From the NCBI GenBank assembly GCA_016213785.1, contig JACQZQ010000008.1:62001-126000 (forward strand): a stretch of 64,000 bases of DNA, read 5' to 3'. The translations under genes were made by a program, and so were the position numbers. Shown piece after piece: positions 22,112-31,658 of the stretch. Within the stretch, counting starts at the first letter, position 1; every line of letters starts with the position of its first letter. Under the pieces are notes generated by a model. It was not told the origin of the DNA. It did not search any database and worked only from the letters and a program-made list of their open reading frames with translations. Source of the stretch: Acidobacteriota bacterium (GTDB lineage: Bacteria > Acidobacteriota > Blastocatellia > Chloracidobacteriales > JADJPF01).

Positions 22112-22767
22112 TGAAATATAATCCAGAGATTCATCATCGTAAGTCAATTAGATTAAAAGGTTATGATTACTCGCAAGCAGGTGCTTATTTTCTTACCTTT
22201 TGTGTGCAAGACAGGGAACATTTGTTTGGAGAAGTTATAAATAGTGAGATGAAATTAAATGATGCTGGATTGATGGTTGACAAATGGTACCTTGAGTTAG
22301 AAAACAAATTTCCAGATATTCGATGTGGCGAGCATATCGTTATGCCCAACCATTTCCATTGTATTGTAATTAACGTAGGTAACAAATCAAGTTACATAGA
22401 GGACACAAAAAATCACGCGGGGGATACGAATCACGCGGGGGATACGAATCACGCGGGTGTAGGGGCAGACCTACGTGTCTGCCCTAATACTACCACGTGG
22501 GGTGAACACACAAATTCGTCGTTATATAGAGTAGTTCAGTGGTTTAAGACCATGACGACAAATCATTATATTCAAGGTGTAAAAAAATCAAATTGGAAGC
22601 CGTTTAATGGTAGGTTGTGGCAACGCAATTATTATGAGCGAATAGTACGTGATGAGAAGGCATACTATCAGATAGCTAAATATATATTAAATAACCCTAT
22701 TAAATGGGATAAGAGCAATGTATTTTATGTAACCTGGAATGGTTTATTTATTGAAGTTATTAAATAA
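22111..22767 (+). CDS. REP-associated tyrosine transposase (RAYT, Y1/HUH type)
   Basis: 218 aa; NPEIHHRKSIRLKGYDYSQAGAYFLTFCVQDREHLFG, HIVMPNHFHCIVI, LWQRNYYERIVRDEKAYYQIAKYILNNPIKW; interrupted by repeat-encoded HAGDTNHAGDTNHAGVGADLRVCP. Confidence 0.9.
   Translation: MKYNPEIHHRKSIRLKGYDYSQAGAYFLTFCVQDREHLFGEVINSEMKLNDAGLMVDKWYLELENKFPDIRCGEHIVMPNHFHCIVINVGNKSSYIEDTKNHAGDTNHAGDTNHAGVGADLRVCPNTTTWGEHTNSSLYRVVQWFKTMTTNHYIQGVKKSNWKPFNGRLWQRNYYERIVRDEKAYYQIAKYILNNPIKWDKSNVFYVTWNGLFIEVIK
22411..22484. repeat. 18-bp tandem repeat (about 2.6 copies) followed by REP-like palindrome inside RAYT CDS
   Basis: AATCACGCGGGGGATACG repeats 22411-22457; GGGCAGAC-CTACGT-GTCTGCCC at 22463-22484. Confidence 0.9.
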
Positions 22768-22786
22768 AATTAAAAGGTAAAAAGAG

Positions 22787-24148
22787 ATGAAAACTATTAG
22801 GATTGCAAATGGTCAAGGCTTTTGGGGAGATTCTCTAGAGGCTCCTGTAAGACAAGTTGAAGGAGGGCCAATTGATTATTTAGTATTAGATTACCTAGCA
22901 GAAATTACCATGTCGATTATGCAAAAACAGCGTGCTAGAGATCCTAAACTTGGATATGCGCGTGATTTTGTGCCTTTAATGGAGAGGATTTTACCTCAAT
23001 GTTTAGAGCGTAACATCAAAGTGATTGCTAATGCTGGAGGAGTAAATCCTCGTGGTTGTGCTGAAGCGGTTTTGGCTGTTGCTAATAAGTTGGGTTTAGG
23101 GGATAGAGTCAAAATAGGTATTGTTGCTGGTGATGATATTATGGGGTCACTAGATGAATTGCTTGCAAGTGGGGTTGAGCTACGTAATATGGACACAAAT
23201 GAAGTACTTTCAAGCATAAGACCTCAAATTCAAAGCGCTAATGTTTACTTTGGAGCTTGGCCTATTGTTGATGCCTTAAAACAAGGTGCGCAAGTGATTA
23301 TTACTGGTAGGTGTACTGATACAGGTTTAACTCTTGCACCAATGATTTATGAGTTTGGTTGGGGTGAAAATGATTGGGATAGGCTTGCAGCAGGAACGAT
23401 TGCAGGACATTCTATTGAGTGTGGCGCTCAAGCATCAGGGGGGAACTGTCAAGTTGATTGGGAGAATATTCCTGATTTGGCTAATGTAGGCTATCCAATT
23501 ATAGAAGCTAGTGAGGATGGCACTTTTCTTATTACTAAGCACTCTAACACAGGTGGTAGGATAACTTCTGCTGTAGTTAAAGAGCAACTTGTTTATGAAA
23601 TGGGTGATCCTGTTAGTTATATTACTCCTGATTGTGTAGCGGATTTTACTAGTATTCAATTAGAAGACCTAGGAAATGATCGAGTAAAATTCTTTGGTAT
23701 TAAGGGATATCCTGCTACAGAGCTTTATAAAGTTTCTATTAGCTATGAGTTTGGTTATAAGGCTGTAGGGTCACTAGTTTATGCTTGGCCGGATGCTTAT
23801 AAAAAAGCTAAAGCAGCAGATAAAATTTTAAGAGCTAGACTAGATTCCTTAGGTTTAAGGTTTGATGAAATATTAACAGAGTTTGTTGGTGTAGATGCTT
23901 GTCATGGTATAGAGCTTTCAGGTGAGCCTAGTTCTGAGATTGCAGAAATTCAGATGCGTGTAGGTGTGCGAGGCGCTAATAAAGCAGATATTGAACGTTT
24001 TACTAAAGAACTTGCGCCACTAGTTTTAACTGGGCCTCCTACTGTAACAGGTTTTGCTGGGGGTCGTCCAAAAGTAGAGGAAATTGTAGCTTATTGGCCT
24101 GCGCTTATGCCTAAGTCTTGTATTAGTCCTAAGGTAGAGATAATTTAG
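22787..24148 (+). CDS. Acyclic terpene utilisation AtuA family protein (DUF1446)
   Basis: 453 aa; [70 protein letters not shown]. Confidence 0.85.
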   Translation: MKTIRIANGQGFWGDSLEAPVRQVEGGPIDYLVLDYLAEITMSIMQKQRARDPKLGYARDFVPLMERILPQCLERNIKVIANAGGVNPRGCAEAVLAVANKLGLGDRVKIGIVAGDDIMGSLDELLASGVELRNMDTNEVLSSIRPQIQSANVYFGAWPIVDALKQGAQVIITGRCTDTGLTLAPMIYEFGWGENDWDRLAAGTIAGHSIECGAQASGGNCQVDWENIPDLANVGYPIIEASEDGTFLITKHSNTGGRITSAVVKEQLVYEMGDPVSYITPDCVADFTSIQLEDLGNDRVKFFGIKGYPATELYKVSISYEFGYKAVGSLVYAWPDAYKKAKAADKILRARLDSLGLRFDEILTEFVGVDACHGIELSGEPSSEIAEIQMRVGVRGANKADIERFTKELAPLVLTGPPTVTGFAGGRPKVEEIVAYWPALMPKSCISPKVEII

Positions 24149-24918
24149 CCTTCTATTTCATCTGACCAAATTAGCTTTATAGTTGGTTTTTCGCGGTTAA
24201 TGCGCTCTCTTGGATAGGAGAGCGCATTTTGTATATAGCGAATTCCCTTAATAGTAACATCCCAATTCATATGACTATGACCAAAAATATGAATGGTTGA
24301 GTTAACTGCTCTTATTTGTTTGTCTAAATGTATAGAGCCTGCAACTTGAGGAAGTGCCTTAAATCTTAACCATTCTCGACTAGGTAGAAGTTCTCTTCTA
24401 GGGAGAAAATGAGAAAATGAAATTACTTTTTTAGAGTAGGGTTTGATGTATTTTTGGTTTAAGCTTAAAAAATAGTTAGCAATAGAGTTAATATTTTCAG
24501 GCCATTTGCAAAAATAAAAATCTGACCAAGAATCTAAGCGATCTAGATTAGGGTCTTCATCAATATCGAATTCTTTTTCATACCATGAAAATAACGGAAT
24601 TATTACAAAATTTTCTAGTTCAAGAGGGCTAGTGTTAACATCTATATGCTTACATAATTCAATGATAGTAAAAAACTTATCTAAAGAGTGATGACCCTCT
24701 CCTCTAATCCATAACTCATGATTGCCTGGAACATAAAATAGAAATTTAAATTTTGCACGAAGTAGCTCTAATGTATTTTTAATTAAGTCTATATTATGAC
24801 CAATATCACCAGCTACAATTAGGACATCATTTTGATAGAGTGTAGAAGAGAGGCCTTTAAGTAGCAGCCAATTATCTCTAAAGTCGGTGTGAAGGTCAGA
24901 TGTAGCAAAAATTCGCAT
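24145..24918 (-). CDS. Metallophosphoesterase
   Basis: 257 aa; [34 protein letters not shown]. Confidence 0.87.
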   Translation of the reverse strand: MRIFATSDLHTDFRDNWLLLKGLSSTLYQNDVLIVAGDIGHNIDLIKNTLELLRAKFKFLFYVPGNHELWIRGEGHHSLDKFFTIIELCKHIDVNTSPLELENFVIIPLFSWYEKEFDIDEDPNLDRLDSWSDFYFCKWPENINSIANYFLSLNQKYIKPYSKKVISFSHFLPRRELLPSREWLRFKALPQVAGSIHLDKQIRAVNSTIHIFGHSHMNWDVTIKGIRYIQNALSYPRERINREKPTIKLIWSDEIEG

Positions 24919-24963
24919 AATGAGTTGACGTAGGAAAATGATTTTGTTAGATTACAGCCAAAT

Positions 24964-25035
24964 GCGGGTGTAACTCAATGGTAGAGTGTCAGCTTCCCAA
25001 GCTGAAAGTTGTGGGTTCGATCCCCATCACCCGCT
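24964..25035 (+). tRNA. tRNA-Gly (anticodon CCC)
   Basis: Acceptor GCGGGTG/CACCCGC, anticodon arm TCAGC-TTCCCAA-GCTGA, T-arm GTGGG-TTCGATC-CCCAT; CCA not encoded. Confidence 0.93.
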
Positions 25036-25068
25036 TTAACATATTAAGGATAGAATCTTAAATACTCA

Positions 25069-25860
25069 TTACATTATTCCTTTTACAAAACCTCCATCAA
25101 CTGCAAGTGTTGTCCCATTAATATAACTAGCCCGTTCGGATGCAAGAAAAACAGCATAATCTGCAATTTCTTCTGCTTTAGCTAAACGGCCTACTGGAAT
25201 ATCCGTTTCCCATTGTTTAATAAGTTGTTCTTTAGAAATATCAGATGCTTTAGAGCGAATGCTGATTAGTTCTTGAAGTCTTTCAGTTATTGTAAATCCA
25301 GGGCAAATATTATTAACTAATATATTATCTTTACCTAATTCATTAGCTAAGCTTTTAGCTAATGCAATAACTCCTGCTCTTAGAGTATTTGAGAGAATTA
25401 AATCATTCATAGGTTGTTTTACTGCGATAGAAGTAATATTAATTATTCGCCCCCATTTTCTAGCTTGCATATGTGGAATTACTTGACGACAGGCATTAAC
25501 AACACTCATTAAGATTAAGTCAATACTTGGTTGCCAGGCTTCTAGAGGGGTAGTTTGAAATTTGGTAGAGGGTGGCCCGCCAGAGTTATTAACCAAGATA
25601 TCTATACGACCAAAACTTGCTACAGCTTGGTTAACAAGCCGCTCTATGTCGCTAGCTTTGGTAACATCAGCAGTTAAAGCTAAAACCTCAGTTTTATATT
25701 GTTCCTTAAGCTGAGAAGCTGTTTTTTCTAAAGTTTCCGTATTGCGAGCAGAAATTACTAAAGAGGCTCCTTCTGCTGCAAGGCCACAAGCTATTGCTTT
25801 ACCAATACCTTGACTTGCACCAGTCACTATTGCTAAACGTCCTTTTAATCCTAAATCCAT
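25069..25860 (-). CDS. SDR family oxidoreductase
   Basis: 263 aa; GRLAIVTGASQGIGKAIA, ILVNNSGG, NNICPGFT. Catalytic YxxxK position reads NTLRAGVIALAK. Confidence 0.88.
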   Translation of the reverse strand: MDLGLKGRLAIVTGASQGIGKAIACGLAAEGASLVISARNTETLEKTASQLKEQYKTEVLALTADVTKASDIERLVNQAVASFGRIDILVNNSGGPPSTKFQTTPLEAWQPSIDLILMSVVNACRQVIPHMQARKWGRIINITSIAVKQPMNDLILSNTLRAGVIALAKSLANELGKDNILVNNICPGFTITERLQELISIRSKASDISKEQLIKQWETDIPVGRLAKAEEIADYAVFLASERASYINGTTLAVDGGFVKGIM

Positions 25861-26062
25861 AAATTCTCCTAAGTTTTTGTTTAGAATCTTAGCTTAGAAA
25901 TAGTGCCCAGCAAAGACTATGGTTACAAACTATTGCTTAAATTTTCTAACTAAAACTGTTTGACCATATAGAAAAATTAAAAATTTTTCCAAAAATTCAG
26001 ACTTTTTTTCAACTCATTTCTTCTAATAAACAGAAAGTTAACTTAATTTCTAATGGTATATT

Positions 26063-26914
26063 ATGGAGGTATTTATGCGTATTATTATAATTTCTTTTTT
26101 TATAGCTTGTTTAAGCTTAGTCTTTTCTTTATCTATATTTACACATAAAACAAATGCTCAAGGTGCTGAAGTGTTTGCTACAGATGCTAGGCCAGTAAAT
26201 GCTAGTTTTATAATTGAAGGTGTAGAACGTAACGCAATAATTTTTCCTAGCTCAAGGGATTCTTCTAGTTTAGGTGCTCCACTAGTTTTTGTTTTTCATG
26301 GTCATGGGGGTAGTGCAAAGAATGCAGCACAAAAATTCCGTATTCATGAGCTTTGGCCTGAGGCTGTAGTGGCTTATATGCAAGGGCTAACAGGTATTCC
26401 AGGTATTACTGATCCTGAGGGTAAAAAAACTGGGTGGCAAAAAGATCCTGGTGAAGCAAATGATCGTGATCTTAAATTTGTTGATGTAGCTTTAGATCAA
26501 ATCCTTAGACAATATAGAGTTGATCCTAGTAAAGTTTATGCTTTAGGTCATTCTAATGGCGGGCGTTTTACTAATGTAATTTGGCATGAAAGGGACGAAA
26601 AATTTGCTGCATTTTGTTCTGCTAGTGGTCAAGGGGGTACTTTAATACCTACAAATACACCTAAATCAATTCTTATTATTGCTGGTGAAAATGATTCTTT
26701 AGTACCTTATACAAATCAATTATTAAGTGTAGAAGCTACTCGTAGATTACTGCAAACAGATCCTAGTAAAGCTGTTAAAAAAGGTTTTGCTAGTATAGAA
26801 CCTGGTGTCGATGGTCTAGAGCTTGGTACTTATTTACATCCAGGTGGACATGAATTTCCCCAAAAAGCTCTACCATTAGCAGTAATGTTTTTTCAAAGAC
26901 ATACCAACCGTTAA
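26063..26914 (+). CDS. Secreted alpha/beta hydrolase, PHB depolymerase/feruloyl esterase-like
   Basis: 283 aa; signal peptide; PLVFVFHGHGGSAKNAAQKF, VYALGHSNGGRFTN, HPGGHEFP. Confidence 0.78.
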   Translation: MEVFMRIIIISFFIACLSLVFSLSIFTHKTNAQGAEVFATDARPVNASFIIEGVERNAIIFPSSRDSSSLGAPLVFVFHGHGGSAKNAAQKFRIHELWPEAVVAYMQGLTGIPGITDPEGKKTGWQKDPGEANDRDLKFVDVALDQILRQYRVDPSKVYALGHSNGGRFTNVIWHERDEKFAAFCSASGQGGTLIPTNTPKSILIIAGENDSLVPYTNQLLSVEATRRLLQTDPSKAVKKGFASIEPGVDGLELGTYLHPGGHEFPQKALPLAVMFFQRHTNR

Positions 26915-26969
26915 ATAGAAAACTCTTTTTTAACTTAGTGGTTTCTCCTTGTAGTAAAATTAAGATTAG

Positions 26970-26998
26970 AAAGGTACAGTAAGACGCTGTACCTTTTT
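26970..26998 (+). terminator. Rho-independent terminator
   Basis: AAGGTACAG-TAAGACG-CTGTACCTTTTTT. Confidence 0.9.
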
Positions 26999-27025
26999 TA
27001 TTTACTAAAGAATTTTCTATAAAGG

Positions 27026-28036
27026 TTAGTTTTTATTTATAAAGGTCTTATAAATCCAATCTATAGTGTCTTTAAGGCTTAGTTTTATATCCATAGGTTT
27101 CCAGCCAAGTTCTTTTTTTATTCTATCACTTGAAGCATATTGAATTTTTCCATTAAAATCTTCAATCATTTCCTCAGAAATTTGTCTTGGTGCACCTGTA
27201 AGTTTATTAGTTAGCCAATCAAAAAAAGGAATAATAGGTGCTACGGCTACAGGGATTTCAAAAAAAGGTAATTTAACGCGATTATCTACTTCACTAGCTA
27301 GCTTTAGCACATCCATTAACCAAAAAGCTTGATCTGTAGCTAAGTATCTACCATTAGCTTTATCATTTTCATAAGCTAGTAGATGAGCCATCGCAACATC
27401 ACGAACATCAACATAACCTAGGCCAAACCTAGGCACAGCAGGCAATTGGCCTCTAAGTGCAAGTTCAAAAGGTTGAGTAGTTGGTGTATGTCGATAAAAA
27501 CCCGGGCCAAGAACACCTGAAGGGCAAATAGTCACTAAATTCAAGTTATTTTTTTTAGCAAAATCCCATGCTCGTCGTTCTGCTTCGGTTTTAGCAAACA
27601 TATAAGGGCTAGCAGCTTTATCATTCCAATTATCTTCTGTTAAAGGACTAGAGGCTTGACTATCTGAACCTATTGCAGCAACGCTAGATGTAAAAACTAC
27701 TTTTTTAACACCTGCATCTTTGCAAGCTTGAAGAACATTGATTCCACCAATAATACTAGGGTCTATAATATCTTTTTGAGGGTTATCTGAGATAGTTGTA
27801 TAAACAGCAGCTACTTGAAAAACCCCATCCATTCCTTCTACTGCACTAACTAATGTTTCAGGCTTCATTATGTTTGCGCTAACTATCTCAACATTTAAGC
27901 CTTCTAAAGGCTTAATATTTTCTTTATTTTTAGAGTCTCTTACAGAAGCACGAACCCTATAGCCTTTTTCTACTAAAAGACGAACTAGCATGTTACCTAC
28001 ATGCCCATTAGCACCTGTTACTAATACATTTTTCAT
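27026..28036 (-). CDS. NAD-dependent epimerase/dehydratase (dihydroflavonol-4-reductase-like)
   Basis: 336 aa; VLVTGANGHVGNMLVRLLVEKGYRVRA, VVFTSSVAAIG, YMFAKTEAER. Confidence 0.88.
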   Translation of the reverse strand: MKNVLVTGANGHVGNMLVRLLVEKGYRVRASVRDSKNKENIKPLEGLNVEIVSANIMKPETLVSAVEGMDGVFQVAAVYTTISDNPQKDIIDPSIIGGINVLQACKDAGVKKVVFTSSVAAIGSDSQASSPLTEDNWNDKAASPYMFAKTEAERRAWDFAKKNNLNLVTICPSGVLGPGFYRHTPTTQPFELALRGQLPAVPRFGLGYVDVRDVAMAHLLAYENDKANGRYLATDQAFWLMDVLKLASEVDNRVKLPFFEIPVAVAPIIPFFDWLTNKLTGAPRQISEEMIEDFNGKIQYASSDRIKKELGWKPMDIKLSLKDTIDWIYKTFINKN

Positions 28037-28226
28037 GAAAATTGTACCTGATTAATTTAAGATAGAAGAACTTTATAAATAAAAATATTAACATAAGACT
28101 ACTTTATTAACGAAATATCCCTAGAAATATATTAATAAATGTAGTAGAAAATAAAAGATCTATTTCTAGGAGAAATGCCTAATAGGGGAAAAATAAAAAA
28201 TTTAATAAAATCTTAATGTAAGACAA

Positions 28227-29840
28227 GTGTATAATTACTTTATAAATTGGCTAAAGGAAATGACACCAATTATTAGCTTTATTAATTACTTACATCATAA
28301 TACTAATCAAAAACAATTACGCTATCTTGGTTACGTAAGTGCATTTGGAGGCGTAGGGCTTGTAACTGCCTTTTATAGCGTAGTTTTTCCTGCTGTTGGG
28401 CCTGCAACAATTGCCTTAAGCTTTTTACTTGTAGTTTTAGTTGCGTCAATTGTTAGTGGGCTAACTTTTGGTATTGTTGCTTCAATACTTAGTTTATTAA
28501 GTTATCATTCGTTTTTTCTTTTTTCTAGAAGGTTTCATATAGAAGAATCTCAAGGGTGGATAGATTTTTCAGTATTTTTGGTTACAGCAATTATTACTAG
28601 TCAGTTTTCTGCTGCTGTTCGTACTCGCGCCTATGAAGCAGAAAAAGGTAGAGCAGAAGTGTCTAGGCTTTATCAATTAAGTAAAGAAATAATTGCTACA
28701 ACAGACTCTATTACAGCCGTTTCATCGATTGCTAAACAGGTTAAAGAGATATTTAAGTTTAAGTACTGTGCTATTTTCTTACAAGAAGATAACCATAGTT
28801 GGCAACAATTAGATGCTGTTTCAGAAACTTCTAGTGCTAGGGCTTTTACCCCATTGCAACAAATTGTTGATAAAGTTGGAAATACTAATGAATTAATGGC
28901 AGGCACTTATAGCCTAAAGAGCAAAAAGAAAAAAAATAAAAAGCAAGAAACCACTCTTTATGTACCAATAAAAATAGGTGAGACTGTTAAGGGCGTAATG
29001 GTGGTAATTTGTGCTGAAATGGAGCGAGGCACAATTGAAGCAATTGCTGGACTAGTAGCGCTTGCCCTTGAAAGAGCTAATTTTCTTCAAGAAGTTAGCA
29101 GGGCTGAAGCCTTACGTCAAAGTGATGAACTAAAATCTGCTATTTTAGCTTCGGTTTCTCATGGTTTACGCACACCATTAACTTCTATTCGTGCTTCTGT
29201 TGATAGTCTTCTTCAAGATGATATTGATTGGGATAAAGAAATGCTCAAGGAATTTCACTTAATTATAAGCGAAGAAACTTACAGATTAACCAGAATTGTG
29301 CGAAACCTACTTGAAATGGCAAGAATTGAAGGTAATAGTTTAAGTATTAATAAGCAATCTATTCATCTTTCAGAATTAGTTGGAGAAGTCTTAGATCGTT
29401 GTTCAGTTGTAACGCGCAACCATAAAATTAAGGTAGATATACCAGAAACATTGCCTTCAGTTTTAATAGACTTTCCTATGATGACAGAAGTCCTTACCAA
29501 TTTAGTCGAAAATGCAGCTAAATACAGCCCCGAAAAAACAGAAATAAAAATTAGTGCCGTTAGAGACGAAGACCAAATGATAATTCAAGTTAAAGATCAA
29601 GGTTTAGGTATTCCTTCTGACGATGTAAATCATATTTTTGACAAGTTTTATAGAGGTAGTCAAAGCCAATATAGCGAAGGTACAGGAATGGGGCTTGCTA
29701 TTGCTAGAGGAATTGCTCAAGCACATGGCGGAAAAATATGGGTAGAAACTGAACTAGGCAAAGGTACTACTTTTCATTTTACCCTTCCCATTGATAAAAA
29801 AGAACTTGTTGAAACAATTTCTACAAAAGGAGATTTATGA
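28227..29840 (+). CDS. Sensor histidine kinase, KdpD-like core (DUF4118 TM domain, GAF-like, HisKA, HATPase_c) lacking KdpD N-terminal domains
   Basis: 537 aa; four-TM DUF4118-like region, SVSHGLRTPLTSIRASVDSLL, NLVENAAKYSP, GTGMGLAIARGIAQAHGGKIWVE. GTG start uncertain; ATG at 28260 is an alternative. Confidence 0.87.
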   Translation: MYNYFINWLKEMTPIISFINYLHHNTNQKQLRYLGYVSAFGGVGLVTAFYSVVFPAVGPATIALSFLLVVLVASIVSGLTFGIVASILSLLSYHSFFLFSRRFHIEESQGWIDFSVFLVTAIITSQFSAAVRTRAYEAEKGRAEVSRLYQLSKEIIATTDSITAVSSIAKQVKEIFKFKYCAIFLQEDNHSWQQLDAVSETSSARAFTPLQQIVDKVGNTNELMAGTYSLKSKKKKNKKQETTLYVPIKIGETVKGVMVVICAEMERGTIEAIAGLVALALERANFLQEVSRAEALRQSDELKSAILASVSHGLRTPLTSIRASVDSLLQDDIDWDKEMLKEFHLIISEETYRLTRIVRNLLEMARIEGNSLSINKQSIHLSELVGEVLDRCSVVTRNHKIKVDIPETLPSVLIDFPMMTEVLTNLVENAAKYSPEKTEIKISAVRDEDQMIIQVKDQGLGIPSDDVNHIFDKFYRGSQSQYSEGTGMGLAIARGIAQAHGGKIWVETELGKGTTFHFTLPIDKKELVETISTKGDL

Positions 29841-30529
29841 ATCGTAGAGCATCAGTATTGGTAGTAGATGATGAACCACAAATTTTACGTGTTATGAGAG
29901 CCAGTTTACCTCCTAGGGGTTATGATGTAAGAGTTGCTGCTAATGGTCAAGAAGCAATAAAATTAATTGAAAAACAAATGCCAGATCTTGTTATTCTTGA
30001 CTTAATTATGCCAGGAATGTCAGGGTTAGAAGTATGTAGGATAATTCGCAAAACTTCTAGTGTTCCAATAATCGTCTTATCTGCAAGAGGTGTAGAAAGT
30101 GATAAAATTTCTGCTCTAGATTTAGGTGCAGATGATTATGTTACTAAACCCTTTAGTATGGATGAATTATTAGCAAGAATGCGTGCAGTATTAAGACGTT
30201 TTGCTAGTGTTGAGTCAGAAGAACCTCTTTTAAATGTAGGTGATATTACTATTGATGTTAGTAGTAGACAGGTTTTAGTAGCAGGTAGAGAAGTCAAACT
30301 AACACCAAAAGAATTTGATGTATTAAAACATTTGATGACAAATGCTGGTAAAGTGGTGACTCGTCAAACCTTACTACAATCTGTTTGGGGATCAAAATCC
30401 TTAGAACAGGCAGGGTACTTAAGGGTTTTTATTAATCAATTGCGTAGAAAAATAGAGCCTGATCCAGAAAATCCTAGATATATTTTAACCGAGCCATGGA
30501 TTGGCTATAAATTTTCTAATCAAGATTAA
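29837..30529 (+). CDS. OmpR-family response regulator (KdpE-like)
   Basis: 230 aa; VLVVDDEPQILRVMRASL, DLVILDLIMPGMSGLEV, winged-helix VKLTPKEFDVLKHLMTNAGKVVTRQTLL; ATGA overlap with kinase. Confidence 0.92.
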   Translation: MNRRASVLVVDDEPQILRVMRASLPPRGYDVRVAANGQEAIKLIEKQMPDLVILDLIMPGMSGLEVCRIIRKTSSVPIIVLSARGVESDKISALDLGADDYVTKPFSMDELLARMRAVLRRFASVESEEPLLNVGDITIDVSSRQVLVAGREVKLTPKEFDVLKHLMTNAGKVVTRQTLLQSVWGSKSLEQAGYLRVFINQLRRKIEPDPENPRYILTEPWIGYKFSNQD

Positions 30530-30548
30530 ATATTTAATTTTTTTGCTT

Positions 30549-30589
30549 AAATAAATAAACCAGGGCTAAAAGCCTTGGTTTATTTATTT
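30549..30589. terminator. Bidirectional terminator between convergent response regulator and WD40 genes
   Basis: AAATAAATAAACCAGGGCT-AAA-AGCCTTGGTTTATTTATTT, 19-bp arms with one G-U. Confidence 0.9.
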
Positions 30590-31531
30590 TAAGTCCCATA
30601 AAAACATTTTTTTATCAGTACTTCCAGTTATAAGCCGGCGACAATCAGGTGAAAAAGCTGCAATGGCAATAGTATAGTCATGAGCTACTAAGTGCTGATC
30701 TGTAAACTCTTTTTCATTTTCTATAGAAAATCTTCTAACAGTTACTTGGATTTTTTCTTCTTTGTTATAGCTATCATAAGCAACAAAAATATATTTTTGG
30801 TCTGGAGAAACACCAATATTTTGTAGCCAATTATTATAGCCATTAAAATGGCGTAGTTCTTTTTGTGTGTCTATATTATAGAGTCTAACAATTCCATCCT
30901 CACTACCAGAAACTAAGTGCTTGCTGTCAGACATAAACTTAAGACAAAGAACCCGTGCTTTATTGGTTTCAAAATGAAGGATTTTTTCACCTGTTTGAGT
31001 TTTCCAAACATAGATAGATTTTCCAGTGCTAACAGCAATTAAGTTTCCATCAGGAGAAAAGCTTGTTGCTAATGCTCCTGTCATATGTTCACCAAGGCAG
31101 AAAATTTCTTTTTTGCTTTCTAAATCCCAAAGTCTTACTGTTCCAGCTTCGCTACCAGTAACAATATATTTTTTATTAGGGGATATTGCTACAGATTGGA
31201 TAATGCTTTCATCTCCAAAAGAACAGATTTCTTGACCTGTTTGACTATTCCAGGCTTTAGCACTGTGATCTAGGCTAGCAGAAACAACTATTTCATCATC
31301 TTGAGAAATTGCTACACCTTTTACCCATTCTGTGTGATTTGAAAAAAACTTAAGCTCTTGACCGCTTTCTACATCCCAAAGACGAATAGTTTGGTCATAG
31401 CTACCAGAGACAAATTTTTTTCCATCTGCTGAAAAAACAGCCATACTTAATTGGTTGGTATGCCCTAAAAAGCTTCTAACTGGGGTAGTTTGAACTATTC
31501 CAGTTTCAGAGGCGGTGGCCTCTTTACTCAT
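30584..31531 (-). CDS. WD40 repeat protein
   Basis: 315 aa; repeats such as KKFVSGSYDQTIRLWDVESG, KYIVTGSEAGTVRLWDLES, RLITGSTDKKMFLWDLK. Confidence 0.92.
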   Translation of the reverse strand: MSKEATASETGIVQTTPVRSFLGHTNQLSMAVFSADGKKFVSGSYDQTIRLWDVESGQELKFFSNHTEWVKGVAISQDDEIVVSASLDHSAKAWNSQTGQEICSFGDESIIQSVAISPNKKYIVTGSEAGTVRLWDLESKKEIFCLGEHMTGALATSFSPDGNLIAVSTGKSIYVWKTQTGEKILHFETNKARVLCLKFMSDSKHLVSGSEDGIVRLYNIDTQKELRHFNGYNNWLQNIGVSPDQKYIFVAYDSYNKEEKIQVTVRRFSIENEKEFTDQHLVAHDYTIAIAAFSPDCRRLITGSTDKKMFLWDLK

Positions 31532-31658
31532 AATATTTTCCTCCTGAAAAGTTTTTCTCTAAAAAGTGAACCTTTGATTTTCTACTATAACTACTCCAGG
31601 GTTCAAACTATTGCAGCAGATTCGCGCCGAGTCAGCGGTTATTTTTGCAAGATTTATA

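Noticed and set aside
22111-22767. RAYT as a pseudogene
   Set aside because: Despite the repeat insertion the frame is intact from ATG to stop, and the HUH (HFH) and C-terminal motifs are retained.
25069-25860. SDR as pseudogene because the usual YxxxK tyrosine is not visible
   Set aside because: Frame intact and all other SDR motifs present; catalytic divergence is possible but not enough to call a pseudogene.
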